A stretch of DNA of 64,000 bases from NCBI RefSeq assembly GCF_000380485.1, contig NZ_AQYG01000045.1, forward strand, positions 151,240 through 215,239. The letters are read 5' to 3'. The stretch comes from Jongsikchunia kroppenstedtii DSM 45133. Its GTDB lineage: Bacteria; Actinomycetota; Actinomycetes; Mycobacteriales; Mycobacteriaceae. The position numbers and the translations under genes were made by a program. The notes beneath the pieces are model-generated. The model did no database searches. It was given only the letters and a program-made list of their open reading frames with translations, and had not been told where the DNA came from. Positions 24,801-39,800 of the stretch are shown here, piece after piece. Numbering within the stretch: position 1 is the stretch's first letter; the number at the start of each line of letters is the position of its first letter.

Positions 24801-27800
24801 GGTACGAACGATCCTTGGCTCGTGCCCGCCGCCGCGACGGTGGCGGTTCTAGGTCAGGGAACAGCTCGACGGTGCTCGACGCCGGTCCCGCGTAGTCCGA
24901 GCCGTCGAGCGCAGTGAAGGTAAAGCCGGTACTGCCACGCTGGCGGTCACGCCACTCGGTGAAGGTTTTGACCAGATGATGGAAGCGGCACAACGCTTTA
25001 CAATTCGTATGCGAAGTGGGGCCACCCGCCGACGGATCCTGGTGATCGAATTCGACCGTGTGGTCGATGTCGGCGAATCGAGCCGGCTGGCTGCATCCGG
25101 GCCACACGCAGTACCCGTCACGGATACGGACGTAATTGTCCAACGCCCGGCCCGGCCGGTATGTGAGCGCGTCGGACAATCCGGTGAGTGAGAATCCAGG
25201 GACGCTGATCGGCCGGATCACTGCGTCAGAATCTGCGGCCAGCTTGCGCGCGTGGTCGGCGTCGATGACGCCCACACCTTCGATGAGCGCCGGCTGATCG
25301 TCTGCACCGGCAAGAGTGGATTCGTTGATCACGACATGCACCGCCACCTGTCGACGGCTGAAGTCGATCACCTCCGACTCGAATGATTGCGCCTGCGCCA
25401 GAATGTCTTTGGACCGCGCCTTGCAATCCTCGGTGGCACAGGTACAGGCCAGCGCCGGTTTGCCGAGCAAGGCCGCGACGAACGCATCCGCGCGGCGCTG
25501 GGCCTTGGTTCGCGGGTCCTTTGCACATACCTCGCGAACGAACTGCTCGACGCGTTCCTTGATCGCGGCGGCATCCTCGGCCGTCACCCTGGCGAGGATC
25601 TCGCCCATCCCGTCTTCCAATGCCGAAAAGCGCACGCCGCGTTCACCATGCGCGCGTTCTCGCCGCCGCTTGACGGCGTCGGGATCGACCAGGCCGACCA
25701 GCCGATCGACGGCATTGCGCAACCTGCTGTCCGACCACGACCCCGGCCTGCTCAAACTGGCGGCCAGCGCGGCATTCAGTTGGACGGCGGACTCCGAGTC
25801 ATCGTCAATCAGGTTGGTGCGGTCGATCACGATCTTGGCCTGCCGAACGGTCAAGGTGCCGTCATGCAGGAGATCGGCGACGGCCGGGATGCGGTCGCGC
25901 AAGGCCAGGGCGTCTGAAATCGCGTTATGAGCCAGCGCCGCAGACACTTCCAGCAGAGCGCCGACCTCCGCCTGCAACACGGCCCACGCGTCCAGCCCGA
26001 AGCGATCACTGTCTTGCACCGGAGCGACCTGGCGATAGTGCATCTCGGCGATCGCGGCATGTTTGTCCGCGAACAGCATCGCCTCGCCGTGCTGCACCGC
26101 GCGGATCAGCGCCGGAAGCTCACCATCGATACACAACTCGGGCACGGGCAGGCGCAGCGTTCGCACGCTGTGGTCTCGCCAGTCGATGCTCTCGAACATG
26201 CGGCCGACTATACCGGCAGGGTCCGACAAACCTGACGAAAGGCTTTATCGGGCACGCGCTTTCGTCGAAAGCGCGTGTCCGAGCCGGCCTATCGAACTCA
26301 GCTCTGTCCGACCTGCCGGTTGAGCGGAACGCTCACAAAGCTCGGGTTGTTCGGGTCGAGCTGAATGTGCTCGGGCCGCAGCTGCGAGTCATTCAGCAGG
26401 GGCCGCAACGGGATTCCCTTCATCAGGTTCATCGCGAAGATGGAGACCCGCAGCCGGTGGCCCTTCTTGATCATGGCATCGGTCGGCCACAGTCCCAGAT
26501 CGATCGGCGTCGGCTGGCCCGGCTTCACCGGCCGGCGGTCCGCCAGATCCAGCGTGTAGTACGGGTTGGTCACGTCACCGTTGGGTGCGAACGTCGACTT
26601 GCTTCGATCGATCGCGCGCAGCGATGCGACCAGCTGGCCTGTGGTGATCGGCGTCGACGTCCCGTCGGGCGCAACGTCGGTCAGCATCGCGGTGTAGTAG
26701 CCGTCGGTCGCATCGAGCACCGTGTTCAAGTGCACGTTGACCGGACCGGAGAGCGACGTGTTCGCCGCCATCGGTGCCGACGTGAAGGTCAGCCCGTTGG
26801 TCTCGGCGATCCGATTGTCGGTGGTGCAGAAGGGGAAGACCGCCGTCTGGCCCATCGACTGCTGACCGCTGTCCCGCGAGCAGAGCGTGGTCAGACCCGG
26901 CGCGACGGTGAATCGAGCGGTGCTGTTCGGCTTCGCGCCCACCAGGCTGCCGTCACGCAATGCCGTTGGCGCAGTGCCACTCCGACGGTCCGACAGGTAC
27001 AGCCGCTGGTTGTCCATCCCCGGACGCGGGAAGCTCGGCGCACTCGTCCAACCATTGCCCTGCTGGTACAGGGTGGCCGGGCCGTACTTCGTGATGCCGT
27101 TCTTGACTCCCTTGAGGAAGTGGTCGAACCAGGCCTTCTGCAGCACGGCCATCGACGGCGGAGCACCGATCTGGCCCATGCCCGAGGTAGCCGTCATGTG
27201 ATACGTCGGGCCCATGATCAGCTGCTTCTGGCTGCCCGGCGTCAGCGGGATCTGCCCGTAGACGCGCGGCACGCTGTTGGTGAACAGATCCCACCAACCG
27301 TCGTAGATCATGGTCGGCACCTTGATCTGGTCCGCATGGTCCAACCATGACTGGCGCTCAACAGAACTCGTTGACAGCAGGCGTCGCAGCTCCGGTGGCA
27401 CCGACTGCACGGTCGGCGCGGTCAGTGCCTGGATGAGCTGTGGGAAGAAGGTGAACGGATCGCTTACCCGACTGGCCAGCCAGTTCCAGTCGAAGGTGCC
27501 GGTGACCATGGACCGCAGGTCCGGAACCATCTTGAGGGTGTTGACCGCCATCAGCCACAGCGGCAGGAAGCCCACGCCGAGCGCGCCGCCCGGGGCCACG
27601 ACGTCGCGGACGAGATCGCCGCCGGGCTCGATGGGCACAATTGCCTTGAGCGCCTTGGGATTTTTGTTCGCGGCGTAGAGCTGGTTGATGCCCGAGTAGG
27701 AAACGCCGGTCATGCCGACCTTGCCGTCCGACCAGCGCTGCTTGGACGCCCAGTCGATCATCTCGACGGTGTCCTGCTGCTCGCGCGGCTGGAACACCTG

Positions 27801-30800
27801 CCAGGTGCCGTCCGAGTTTCCGGTACCGCGCACGTCGGCCACCACCTGGGTGTAGCCGGCGCGAACCAGGTTGAAGTCGACCGAGAAGTTCTGGATGAGG
27901 CCGCCGGGCACGGTTCGGAGGATGTCGTTGAGGCCGCTGATCGGCGTGCCCGAGACGTTGATCGCGTTGGCCAGCCACAGCGCGAACGGGCCGAGCACCG
28001 GATTGGCCATCGCGGCAGACGCCACCGCCGACACCAGCTTGGTGTACGGCGTCATGTTCAGAATGACCGGCGTCTTCGTGTTCACCGGCACTCGGTTCGC
28101 GTCGGCCGGCCGGTAGACGTTGGCGCGGATGATCGTGCCGTCGCTCATGCGAATCGGAACGTCCCACTGCACGTTCACTTCCGGGTACTTCAGGTTGCGG
28201 TCGTGATCGGCCGTCCAGCGGGCGCCATCCGCACCACCTGTCGGATCGGCGTGTGCCACAGCGGGATTCACTGCAAAGACCAACAGCAGCGTAGAGACCA
28301 GCATCGGCAGTACAGCCGCCGCAGACCGCTTCCGGCCATGCTGACGCCACCCTGAACGCATCCGGAACATCGATGTCCTCCTCTACCGCCCCGCCGGCCG
28401 ACTCCGGCCGGCCACTGGGGCCCACATTGCGTCACGATCGAGTAACGGCGGTCACAGTAGCATGCGGAACCACGGGTACCACACAGTGGTCCAGTAGTGA
28501 ATGGAGTTGCCTGGGTCAAACTCCAGGCGAAAGCGGCCTAGTTGCGTTCCAGCTCGATCGGGTGCGTCGACAGCAGACTCATCGGCCACGGCTGCCGGCG
28601 CAGCACCACCGACCACAGGTCCGCCGTCGGCGGTACGAGAATGTCAGAAGCCAACGCCGACACCACGATCCAGCTGTCGGCGCGCAGTTCATCGTCGAGC
28701 TGACCGATGCCCCAGCCGGCGTACCCGGCGAAGATACGGACGCCTTCGACGGATTCCGCGACCTCGTCGGCATCGGCATCGAGGTCGACCAGCACCACGC
28801 GTCCGTTGACCGGTCGCAGCGTTCGATGGTCGCCGCTCTGCGCCCCCGGCCGCAGCACCCCGAGGCAGAGGGCCGCGTCCTGCTTCACCGGCCCGCCGAC
28901 GAATATCGCCTTGGGGCTGCCCGCGAGGTCGGTCCATTGCGGCAGGAGATTGTGCACCGCGGTGTGGCTCATCCGGTTGAGCACGACGCCGAGGCTGCCG
29001 CTCTCGTTGTGCTCGATCATGTAGATGATCGTGCGGCGGAAGGTCGGCTCGGAGAGGTCCGTGGAGGAGATCAACAGGGAACCCGGGCGGACGCGCACGA
29101 TATCGCCGGCACCGGAACTCGGATCCCACATCCGGTCGGAGCCCGGGAAGCCGCCTTCGGAATCGTCGATCCCCACACTTGTCATCATCGCATGCGATGG
29201 CCGCTGTGGCATCGACCACGCGGGCGTTTCGATCGACATGATCGAACCCGGTCGCGAGCCCTCGCGACGGAGGTCGGCCGCCGGAACTCAGGCTACATAC
29301 ATCTGGACTACGTACTCTTAATCTGCGATGACAGACGCAGCCCCACTCGTCTCCGATTCCACCGGCCGCCACGAAGCTGCCGGCGGTTCGCGCTGGCATG
29401 CGTTCGTCCGGTCGTTCCGAGTCTCGCCCGGCCTGTCGCGGCTGCTCACCGTCCGCCTGATCAGCCAGTTCACCGATGGGCTGTTCCAGGCCGCGCTCGG
29501 CACCGCCATTCTGTTCAACCCCGAGCGGCACGCCGATCCGCTGGCCGTGGCCGCCGGCATGGCCGTACTGCTGCTGCCGTACTCGGTGATCGGGCCCTTC
29601 GCCGGCGCGCTGCTGGATCACTGGGACCGCCGAACCGTCCTCATCTGGGCAAACGTGCTGCGCGCCGCGCTCATCGGGATGGTGTCGCTCACCATCGCCA
29701 CCGGGGCCGCCGACGGTACGGTCCTGGTCTGCGCACTCGCGGTCACGGGCGCCAGCCGATTCGTCGCGTCCGGCCTGTCGGCCGGCCTGCCGCATGTCGC
29801 CGAGCGGGACCTCATCGTCGGTATGAACTCCTTCTTCACCACCGCCGGCGCCGCCGCACTCGGCGTCGGTGCGGGCGCTGCTGTCGGCCTGCGGCTGATC
29901 TTCGGCAGCGGCAACGCGGGTAGCGCCGCCACCACCCTCGGAGCCGTCGTCGCGGCGCTCGCCGGGGCCGCCCTCGCGGTCGGATTCGATCGCCTGCAGC
30001 TGGGCCCAGACCGGCCGGACACCTCGGGCGCACTGAATTCGCGACGACACCCCAGCGGCTCGGTGACGCGGGCGATCGCAGTCGGCCTGGTCCACGGCGG
30101 CCGAGCGGTCGAGCGGGCCCGTCCGGTGGCGGCCGCCCTCGCCGCGATGGCGGCGCACCGATGGGTGTTCGGATTCAACACCCTGATGCTGCTGATCCTG
30201 TCTAAGCACAGCTCGATCGGCGGCGGCATGTCCGGCGTCGGCATGATGGCCGCGCTCACCGCGGTCGGCATGTTCATCGCGGCCGCGATCACGCCGATCG
30301 CCGTGGGCCGAGTCGGTCGTCGGCACACGTTGATGATCGCGATGACCGTCGGCATCGTCGCCGAATCGGCGCTCGCCACGTTCAACCCGATCATCATCGG
30401 CGTCGCGGCGACCGTGCTCGGGCTGGTCGGACAGACGGCGAAACTCTGCGGCGACAGCGCGATGCAGCTCGACATCGACGACGCCTGGCGCGGACAGGCG
30501 TTCGCGTTTCAGGACGCCGTCTTCAACGTGACCTTCGTGTCGGCGATCGCGGTCGCGGCGGTATGTGTGGCACCCGACGGCCGCACGCCCGCACTGGCCT
30601 GGGCCGGCGCGGCTGTCTTCGCGGTCGGCCTTCTCGTCGTGGCCGTCGTGCACACGCAGCGCCATCAGGCGCCGGTGGACGACGCCGTGCAGACCGGTCC
30701 GCAGCGAGCTGTGGCGGGCTAGCTGTGATGTCCAGGGAGGTTGGTCAGCCGGGTGATGGGTGGCTGGCCTCCGAGGGCTGAGTGGGCGCGGTGGTGATTG

Positions 30801-33800
30801 TAGATGTGCAGCCAGCCCGGTAGCTCGGCTCGGCGTTCGGTTTCGGAGTTGTAGAACCGTCGATAGGCCCATCCGTTGGCCAAGGTGCGGTGGAAGCGTT
30901 CAATTTTGCCGTTGGTCTGGGGCCGGTACGGCCGTGTGCGTTTATGGGTGATCGACAGTTCGTTGCAGGTGTCGCGCCAGGCGAACGAGCGGTAGCAGGA
31001 GCCGTTATCGGAAAGCACGCGTTGCACTGTGACGCCGTGGTCGGCGTACCAGGCGACAGCTCTGCGTAGCACTGCCACTGCTGTGTCGGCCTTCTCGTCG
31101 GTGCAGATCTCGGCATAGGCGACGCGAGAGTGGTCATCGATCACGGTGTGCACGAATGCGGTGCCGCCCTTGGGATTTCCCTGTGTGGTGCGGCCGGTGG
31201 TGGGCACCATCGCGCGTTTGTTCTTATCTCCTTGCTGTTTACCGACGTACCGCCAGCCGCCGCCGTCGGGGATGTTGCCGAATTTGGTGACGTCGACGTG
31301 GATCAACGCTCCGGGCCGGTCGTGTTCGTAGCGGCGGATCGGTTCGCCGCTGACCCGGTCGATATGGGAGAGGCGGTTGATGTGGCAGCGCACCAGTACC
31401 GCGTGCACGGTCGAGGCCGGCACGCCGAGTTGGCCGCCGATCTGGACTGGTCCGAGCCGCTCGCGCCAGCGTAGTCGCACGATCGCTTGCACCAGGTGCG
31501 GGCTGGTTTTGGTGGGGCTGTGATGCGGGCGGCTGGAGCGATCTGTCATCCCGGCGACGCCTTCGTCGCGGTACCGGTGTGCCCATTTGGCGGCGGTTTT
31601 CGGGCTGACCATGAACATCGCTGCAGCCGCCGAGCACGACCAATGATCATCAACGATCAACCGTGCCAGCCGAAGCCGGGCACGTGGGGTCAACGCTGCG
31701 TTAGCGTGGGACATGAAGGCCTCCTGTGGAGTGAGTGGGTCCTAAGCAGTTCCACTCTGACCACGGAGGCCTTCATCTATCACTAAAACCGGGAACAACG
31801 TCCCTGGACATCACAGCTAGCCCGACTCCGCCGAAGTCCGCCGTATTTGTCGGACCATCGCGCAACAATCGGGGAATGCACTACGGGATCATCATCGCCG
31901 CCGGCGACAGTAAAGACTTCGTGGCCCACGCGGAAGCCGCCGAGGCCGCCGGCTGGGACGCCATCTTCACGTACGAGACGGTGTGGGGCGTCGATGCCTG
32001 GGTCACGCTGACTGCCGCGGCGATGCGAACATCTCGGATTCGGTTGGGCACCATGCTGACTCCGGTGCCGCGCTGGCACCCCTGGGATCTCGCGAAGGTG
32101 ACAGCGAGCCTGGACAACATCAGCGGCGGCCGGGTGATTCTCGGGACCGGACTGGGGGCGATCACTCCGAACTGGATCGCCTTCGAGCCCGACGAGGGTC
32201 GGCGAGTGCGCGCCGAGAAATTCGACGAGGGCCTGGATGTGCTGTTCGGGCTCTGGCAGGGCCAGCCGTTCAGTTATGAGGGCAAACACTTCCGAGCGCA
32301 ACCGACGGACCTGCACGTGCCGGGCCGGCCGGTGCAGCGGCCGCGCATCCCCACCTGGTGCGTCGGCCTGAGCGGATCACGGAAGTCCATGGCGCGCGCC
32401 GCGCGTTGCGATGGCCTGCTGCCCAATTTCCCAGGGATCGGGCCCGAGGGCGGGGAGACCTTTCAGCAGTGGGTCGATGTGGTCGGCGAGATCACGGCGC
32501 TCCGTCACGAGCTGGGCTACACCGGTGACTACGACATCGTCTACGAGACCACCACCGATCTGGCGGACCGGGCCGCAGCCGTCGCGCATGCGCAACGGGT
32601 CGCCGATGCGGGCATCACCTGGTACCTGGATTCGGACTGGATGGCGCAGCCGGACGACCCGTTCGCCTACCAGGCCGAACGCATCCAGGCCGGTCCGCCG
32701 CGCTGACCTGCAGATAACAACGCACCCTTGGCAAAAACGGCTACGTTGGAATAATCTTGCGTTTATGTCTCAAACTGTGAGCGACGGGGACCTGGTCGAG
32801 GTCGAGACCCGAATTGGCAACAACACCTTCCATCCCGGTACCCGCATCCCGGAACGGCCGACGGACGACAGCCTGCGGCCGAAAGATCGCGAGCAGCACA
32901 CCGTGCCGCCGAATTCGCTGCTGTGGAAGTACATGGGCGACCCGTTCGTGCTCGGCGCGGTAGGGCAGCGCGCCGCGATCATCGAGAACATGTGGCCGCA
33001 GCTGGGCCAGGGCGTCTCGGATCATTCGGTGCTGGTGTCCCGCGGCGACTTCAAGTCACTGCGGGAGCGCGCGGCGAACACCCTCAAGACCATCGGCGGG
33101 GTCGTCTATGCCACTCCCGAACAGGCGACGAAGTTCGGTATCCAGGTGCGCAACTTCCACAAGTCGATCAAGGGCGAGATGCCGAACGGCCGCCGCTACC
33201 ACGCGCTGGACGCCGAGACCTTCTACTGGGCCCATGTCACCTTCTTCGAATTGATCTATCGCGCAAGCGAACTCGGTGTCATCGACCTGAGTCGCGACGA
33301 GAAGGAGCAGATCTTCGAGGAGAGCAAGCACTGGTGGTCGATGTACGGCGTCGACGACCGCGCCCAGCCCGAGACGTACGCCGACTACGAGAAGTACATC
33401 GCGCACGTCAAGGAGCACGACCTCATCGACATGGGGATCGCGCAGTACACCGCCGGCTCGGCGAAGACCGCCGACTACTTCGTGCGGGCCATGCCCAAGA
33501 AGTATCAGCGAGTGGCGAAGGTCGCGTCGCCGGCCGTCGCCGCGATGCTGCGCATCACCACCATGGGCCATTTCGAACCCGAACTGCTGGAACGGCTTCG
33601 GCTCACCGAGTACTGGACGAAGAAGGACCAGCGCCGATACCGCCGGCTGATCAAGGCCCTGCGCATCGGCCGGATCGTGAGCACCCGGCTGCATCTGCCC
33701 GTCGAGGCGCGGTACATGCCGTTCGCCGCCAAGGCATTCCGTCGTGAGGGCATCAACCCCGACGACATCACCTTGGAGTCGGCTCGTCAGGCGTTGGCCG

Positions 33801-36800
33801 AGGCGCGTGCCTCGTATGTCTCGGACGCCGCAGCCGCGGTGGAAGTCATCGAGGTCGTCGACGCGGCGCCCGACGATGCCGCCTGCGCCAAATGCGAACG
33901 CAACCTGGAGGATTGCTCCGACTGTGCGGGCACGGGCGTGGTCGACGGCGAGCCGTGCGACGTCTGCCACGGCGCCCGGCGCGGCTGCCCGGTGCACCAC
34001 GCGGACTGGCGCACGCCGGCGGTCGTCGGCTAGCCCGACACCCCGCCGATCGCCGGGGATTGACAGGAACGCAGGAACCGTGCGATCGCCTGCGCCAAAC
34101 CGTCTTCCGGTGATTCGGTATCGCGACGTTGACCGAAGAGCAGCCCGAAAAGCAGCCCGGTCAGAAAGTCGTTGAAGTCCAGCGCATCCCGGACCGGATC
34201 GGCCGCGCCGAGCGCCGTCAGCAGATCCGCCGCCAGGTCCCGCGAGAACAGACATCGAGCGAGTTCGCCACGCAGTTCGCCATCGTCTTCCACCTCAGGC
34301 AATAGCGCGAACACCGACAAGGCTTGGTCGCGACGCTCGGTCGCGAGCCGCCGCAGCTGATCGTCGATCAGCGCCGCCGCCCCATCGATCGTGACCGCGT
34401 CGGGCGGATTCGCGTCGTCAGAAGCAGCACGCGAGTGCACTCGTACACGTTGGATCACGGCGACCACCAGATCGCGGCGAGTGCGGAAGTAGTAGGACGT
34501 CGAGCCCAGTGCGATGCCGGCCGCACGGTCCACCGACTGGTGCGTCAGTGTCCGGGCACCGCCCTGTGCCAGCACCGAAATCGCGGCGTCGGCGATACGT
34601 GGTCGACGGTCGCCCGGACGAGGCATTTCTCACAACCTTCCAGTTACTCTATAGACATAGAGTAACCCTTATGAGGATCTCTCGTCTACACCGATCCGGT
34701 GGCGCCGCACATCCGCTCGCAGCGGCGGCCGGCCAGCGTTTTCTCGCTGAGATGGCCGGCTCCGGAATCGAATTCGACCCCGGCCAGCAGGCCGCCATCG
34801 CCGAGTTCGGCGTTCCCACGCGACATGGCTACTACCTCTGGGGAAGCGTGGGGAGGGGCAAGTCGATGATCGCCGACGGCTACTTCCGAGCGATCCCCAC
34901 GCGGCACAAGCGACGGCTCCACTTCCACGACTTCTTCCACGAGCTGCACACCGAAATCACCAGTAGTCGAACGTCTTTCGACATCACCCTCGACAGATTC
35001 CTGGGCAAGACCCGCGCGATCCTGTTCGATGAGTTCCACGTTCACGACGTCGCCGACGGCGTGTACTTGGCCGCCACCCTGCGCGCTCTCGTCGCCCACG
35101 ACACGCTGATCCTCGCGACGTCCAACTATGCGCCGGCTGCCCTCATGCCGAACCCGTACTTCCATCAAGGTTTCGAGCCGACGATCACGTTGATCGAATC
35201 CACCTTGAACGTCGTCAACCTGGCTGACGGCGAGGACTATCGGCGTGGCGGAGCCGGTGAACACGGTAGCGGATTCGCCTCCGGCACTTGGTGTATCGGT
35301 CCACGCGGCGCCGAACCACGGTCCCATTCGACCATCAACGCCGCCGGCCAATACCTACAGGCGCACAGCATCCCCGACGACACAGTGGCCTTCGATTTTC
35401 GCGAGCTCTGCGTAAGGCCTCTGGGCATCGACCAGTATCGGTGGATCGCGGAGCGGTTCGCCGGCGTCACCGTCACGGACGTTCCCGACCTCGCAACCGT
35501 CGCCCCGGATCCGCTACTGAGGCTCGGAAATCTTGTAGACGTGTTGTATGACAACGATATTCGGCTGGACGTCGTGGCGATCGGTACGCCGGAGGGAATT
35601 CTGACAGTCAGCACGCGGCCACGCGATGCGGCACGCACCGTCAGTCGGCTGTCAATGCTGGTGCGGAGCTAAACCTGAACCTCGGCCACCTCGCGGTTCG
35701 AACTGATGCGCCACCCGACCAGCGCCACCGCCCACGTGACCGCGAAAAGCCCGACGACGATGTACCCCACGTGATCCAGGCCGATGCCGCCGATCCACGC
35801 CAGCGGACCGCTGGTGATGCCGAGCTTGTCGGCCAGCAGTCCGATCAGCTCGATCCCACCGATCAGCAGCGCGACGATCACCGACAGTGTCGTCACGACG
35901 ATGTTGTAGAACACCCGGCGCTGCGGCTGCTCGTGGGCCCAGCCGTAGGCGTAATGCATTGCGACGCCGTCGATGCTGTCAAACAGCGACATGCCCGCGG
36001 TGAACAGGATCGGCAGGCTGAGCACGGCGTACCACGGCAGATGCACCGCCGCGGCTCCCGCGAGCACCAGCAGCGAGATCTCCGTCGCGGTGTCGAACCC
36101 GAGGCCGAACAGCAGGCCGACCGGATAGAGCTGCCATGGCGCGCGCACGCTCCGCAGCACCGGAGCGACGAGGCGGCTGATCGGTCCGATCGGTCCCGCC
36201 TCGGCGGCATCAGTGGTCGCCGCCGAGCGCCGGGACCGGATGATCCGCACCAGCACAACGAGATTCAGCACGCCCAGTATCAACAGGAACAGACCCGAGA
36301 CCGAGGTGCCGATCGTCCCCGTGGTCTTCTGCAGGGTCGACGCGTCGTCGCTGACCTGTGAGGCCAACGTCTTCACTCCGACGGTGAGCAGCACGCACAG
36401 CACCAGGACCACCGTCGAATGGCCCAGGGAGAACCAGAATCCGGTGGTGGTCGGCCGGCGCCCGGCCGCGACCATGTTGCGGGTCGCGTTGTCGATCGCG
36501 GCGATGTGATCGGCGTCGAAGGCATGCCGCATGCCCAGGGTGTAGGCGGTGATGCCGAGGCCGATGCCGAACATCTCGCCGTCGGCCATCTGGAAATGCC
36601 CGGTCGCCGCCAGCGCCAGCATTCCGAAACCCACGATGTGCAGCAGCACGATGACGATCGCGATGACCCCGATCGAGCGCTTCTCCGCCGATCGCGTCAC
36701 TCCCGTATCCACCGCCTGCACCCGTCTTGTCTAGCAGCCCCGGCGACTAATCGCGCGTCCGGAACTCGGGATCGGCAGCGGCAAACACTCGATCGAGCCG

Positions 36801-39800
36801 ACCATCCCCATTCATATCGGCGAGCACCTGATCGAACCGGCCGTCGCGATCGACATCGAGGTACAGCCGGTCGTTCGCCAGCACCCCGCCGCCGCGGCCG
36901 CCGGTCAACAGCCCGACATCGGCCCGGCCGTCCCGGTCGGTGTCGTAGACCTCGTCATCGGCCGATCCATCGCCATCCAGATCGGCGCCTCCGTGCGGGC
37001 CGACGGCATCGGTGACCGGATTCGGCTGTCGATGCTCTGTTCCATCCAGTCCGGACCAGACGAGACCGCCCTGCGCCGGACTCGGCGTCGGAGGCGTGGG
37101 TGGCCACTCGCGAATCGGCGGCGACGGCGGGGCCGGCTGCGGCGTCGGCGCCGGCTGGGGGAGCGATGCCACCGGTGACCGCGGCGCCGCCGGCAGATGC
37201 GGGTCACCGGTCACCGGCGTTCCCCACACGCCAGAACCGTCGCGATCGACATACCAGTGTTCGGGGACCCCGTTGTCGTCACGATCCAGCCCGGCCCGGT
37301 CGGCCACTCCGTCACCATCGACATCCCACAACACATCATCACGACGACCATCCCCGTCGAAATCCAGCCGCACCGCGTCGGGCCGGCCGTCGCCGGACAC
37401 GTCCCAGTCGGCGGAACTGCGCCAGCGGCTGGGCGCGCCGTCGCCCGTCCCGAACACGTACTCGATGAGGTCACTCACGCCGGTATGACGCGGGGGATGC
37501 CCGGGCGGTTCCACTGTCTGGACGGTCGACCGACTACGGAAATCGGTGCAGTGCGATGATCGGACACGACCGAAGAACGAGCGCGGACGCTATCGGGAGT
37601 GGACGAATGTACATCAGCGAACTCGGCGATCTCTGGCACCGGGCCCGCCGCGAACCCGCCACCGTGCACCTGGACTCGGCCGCCGCGTCCCGGTCATCCA
37701 TCGAGACCATCGACGCCGTGACCGCGCATCTGTGGCGCGAGGCCGAGCGCGGTTCGTATGTCGCTGAGGATCAGGTCAGCGAACTGCTGCTGCGTTGCCG
37801 TCGCGACATCACGTCGCTGATCGGTCGCGGCGACGACGAGCTGTACTTCCGGGAGTCCGCGCGGTCGGCGCTACGGGCCCTGCTGACCGGGTGGCAGCTG
37901 CCGCTGTCGGCATCGGTGTGGGTGGGGACCAACGAGTTCGGCCCGAACCTCGACGAGTTCGAGCGGCGCGGCTACGTCGTGCGCACGATGCCGACCGTTG
38001 ACACCGGCGGCCACATCGACACCGATGCCCTGCAGAACATGCTGCAGTTCGAGCAGCCCGACTTCATTCATGTGTGCCACATCGGTGCGCACAGCGCCAC
38101 CGTGCAGCCGGTCGCCCGGGTCGTCGAATTGGCCAGGGAGGCCGGGGTTCCCGTCGTGGTCGACATGGCGCAGACGCTGGGACACCTGGACTGCGTGATC
38201 GACGCCGACGTCGTGTACGGCACCAGCCGCAAATGGCTCGCCGGGCCGCGCGGTGTGGGATTCGTTGCCGTGCGCGATGATTCGAAGCTGTCGGTGAATC
38301 TGCAGAGTTCCGACGCCTACATCGCCGGACGGCTCGGGCTCGGCGTCTCCTTGCAGGAGTACCACACGCTCGGGGCGGGGCGCGTGCAGAAGGAGCTGGC
38401 GCGGATCGGCCGCGTGACCCGCGAACGACTCACCGGGGTCGGCAGTTGGGAGGTCGTGGAATCGGTCGACGAACCCTGTGCGACAACCACACTCGCGCCG
38501 CCACCGGGTTGGGACGCCACCGACGTCGAGGCCGCGGCCGCCCGGCTGCTGTCCAACGGCATCCTGCTGACCTGTGCCCACCCGTGGCGGGCACCGCTGG
38601 CCACCGAGCAGTCGGTGCTCCGGGTGAGTCCGCACCTCGACGTCAGTTACGGCCAGCTCGACAATCTCGCGGCAGCGCTGCGCGAACTCAGCTACTGACC
38701 AGGGCCTCGGCGATCTACGTCGGCGGTTGAAAGCCGCCGAGTTCCTGTTCGAGCAGTTCGGCCAGCCGGAGCGGAGTGCGGTCCTCCAGCGCCGGGCCGA
38801 TGAGTTGCACCCCGACCGGCAGGCCCTCCGGGGATCGACCCGTGGGTATCGCGGTCGCGGGCAGCCCGGGCATGGTGGCCAGGCCGGCCCAGAGGAGCTG
38901 GTCGAAAAACGGGTAGTCGACTCCGTCGATGTCGAGCCGACGTTTCGTCAGATCCGGCTCGTCCTGGTTGTGCGGAAACGCCGGAGTCGGCGTGATCGGA
39001 CACAGCACGACGTCGAACTCCTCGAACAACTGCCGCCAGCCATGGCGGTGGATCTCGCGACGGATGTTCACCTCGAGCCAATCGCGATGGCTCATCACAA
39101 TTCCACGCAGCCGCACCGCCTCGAGGCTCTGATCGTCCGGACTCAGTTCGGCCGCCCGCGCCTGCAACTGCTCATAGGTATCCATCGGAAATCGCGCTGC
39201 GTTGCCAGACACCAGCAGCTGCGCATACAGGCGCCCGGCCTCCGCCAGATCAGGCAACAGCGGACTGTGCCGCTCGACGCGGGCGCCGGCCGCGGCAAGC
39301 GCGTCGGCCACCCGATTCACACCCGCCTGCACCGCGGCCCCGGTCGCGATGAAGGGATGCTGGTCGACGACCAGAACCCGGAAGTCGCCCAGGTTGTCGT
39401 GGCGCGGCGGCGGCAGCGTGATCTCATGCGCCACACCGAGAGTCAACGGGTCCGGGCCGGCCATCACGTCGAGCAGGAGACTCAGGTCACGGGCGGTGCG
39501 TGCCATCGGACCGACCACGGCGAGGTCTGACTCGACCGGCAAAGGCGGGATCGCCGGCGGCGTCATCCCCCGCGGGGCCGCCAGCCCGAGGGTCGGCTTA
39601 TGGGCGTAGACACCACAGAAATGCGCGGGTGTGCGCAGCGAGCCGGCGAGGTCGGAGCCGATGGACAACGCGCCGAAGCCGCAGGCGAGGGCCGCGGCCG
39701 AGCCACCGGAGGATCCGCCTGACGTGCGGTCTCGATTCCACGGGTTGTTGGTGGTGCCGTAGATCTCGTTGTAACTCTGAATGTCCTGCAGCCCCAATGG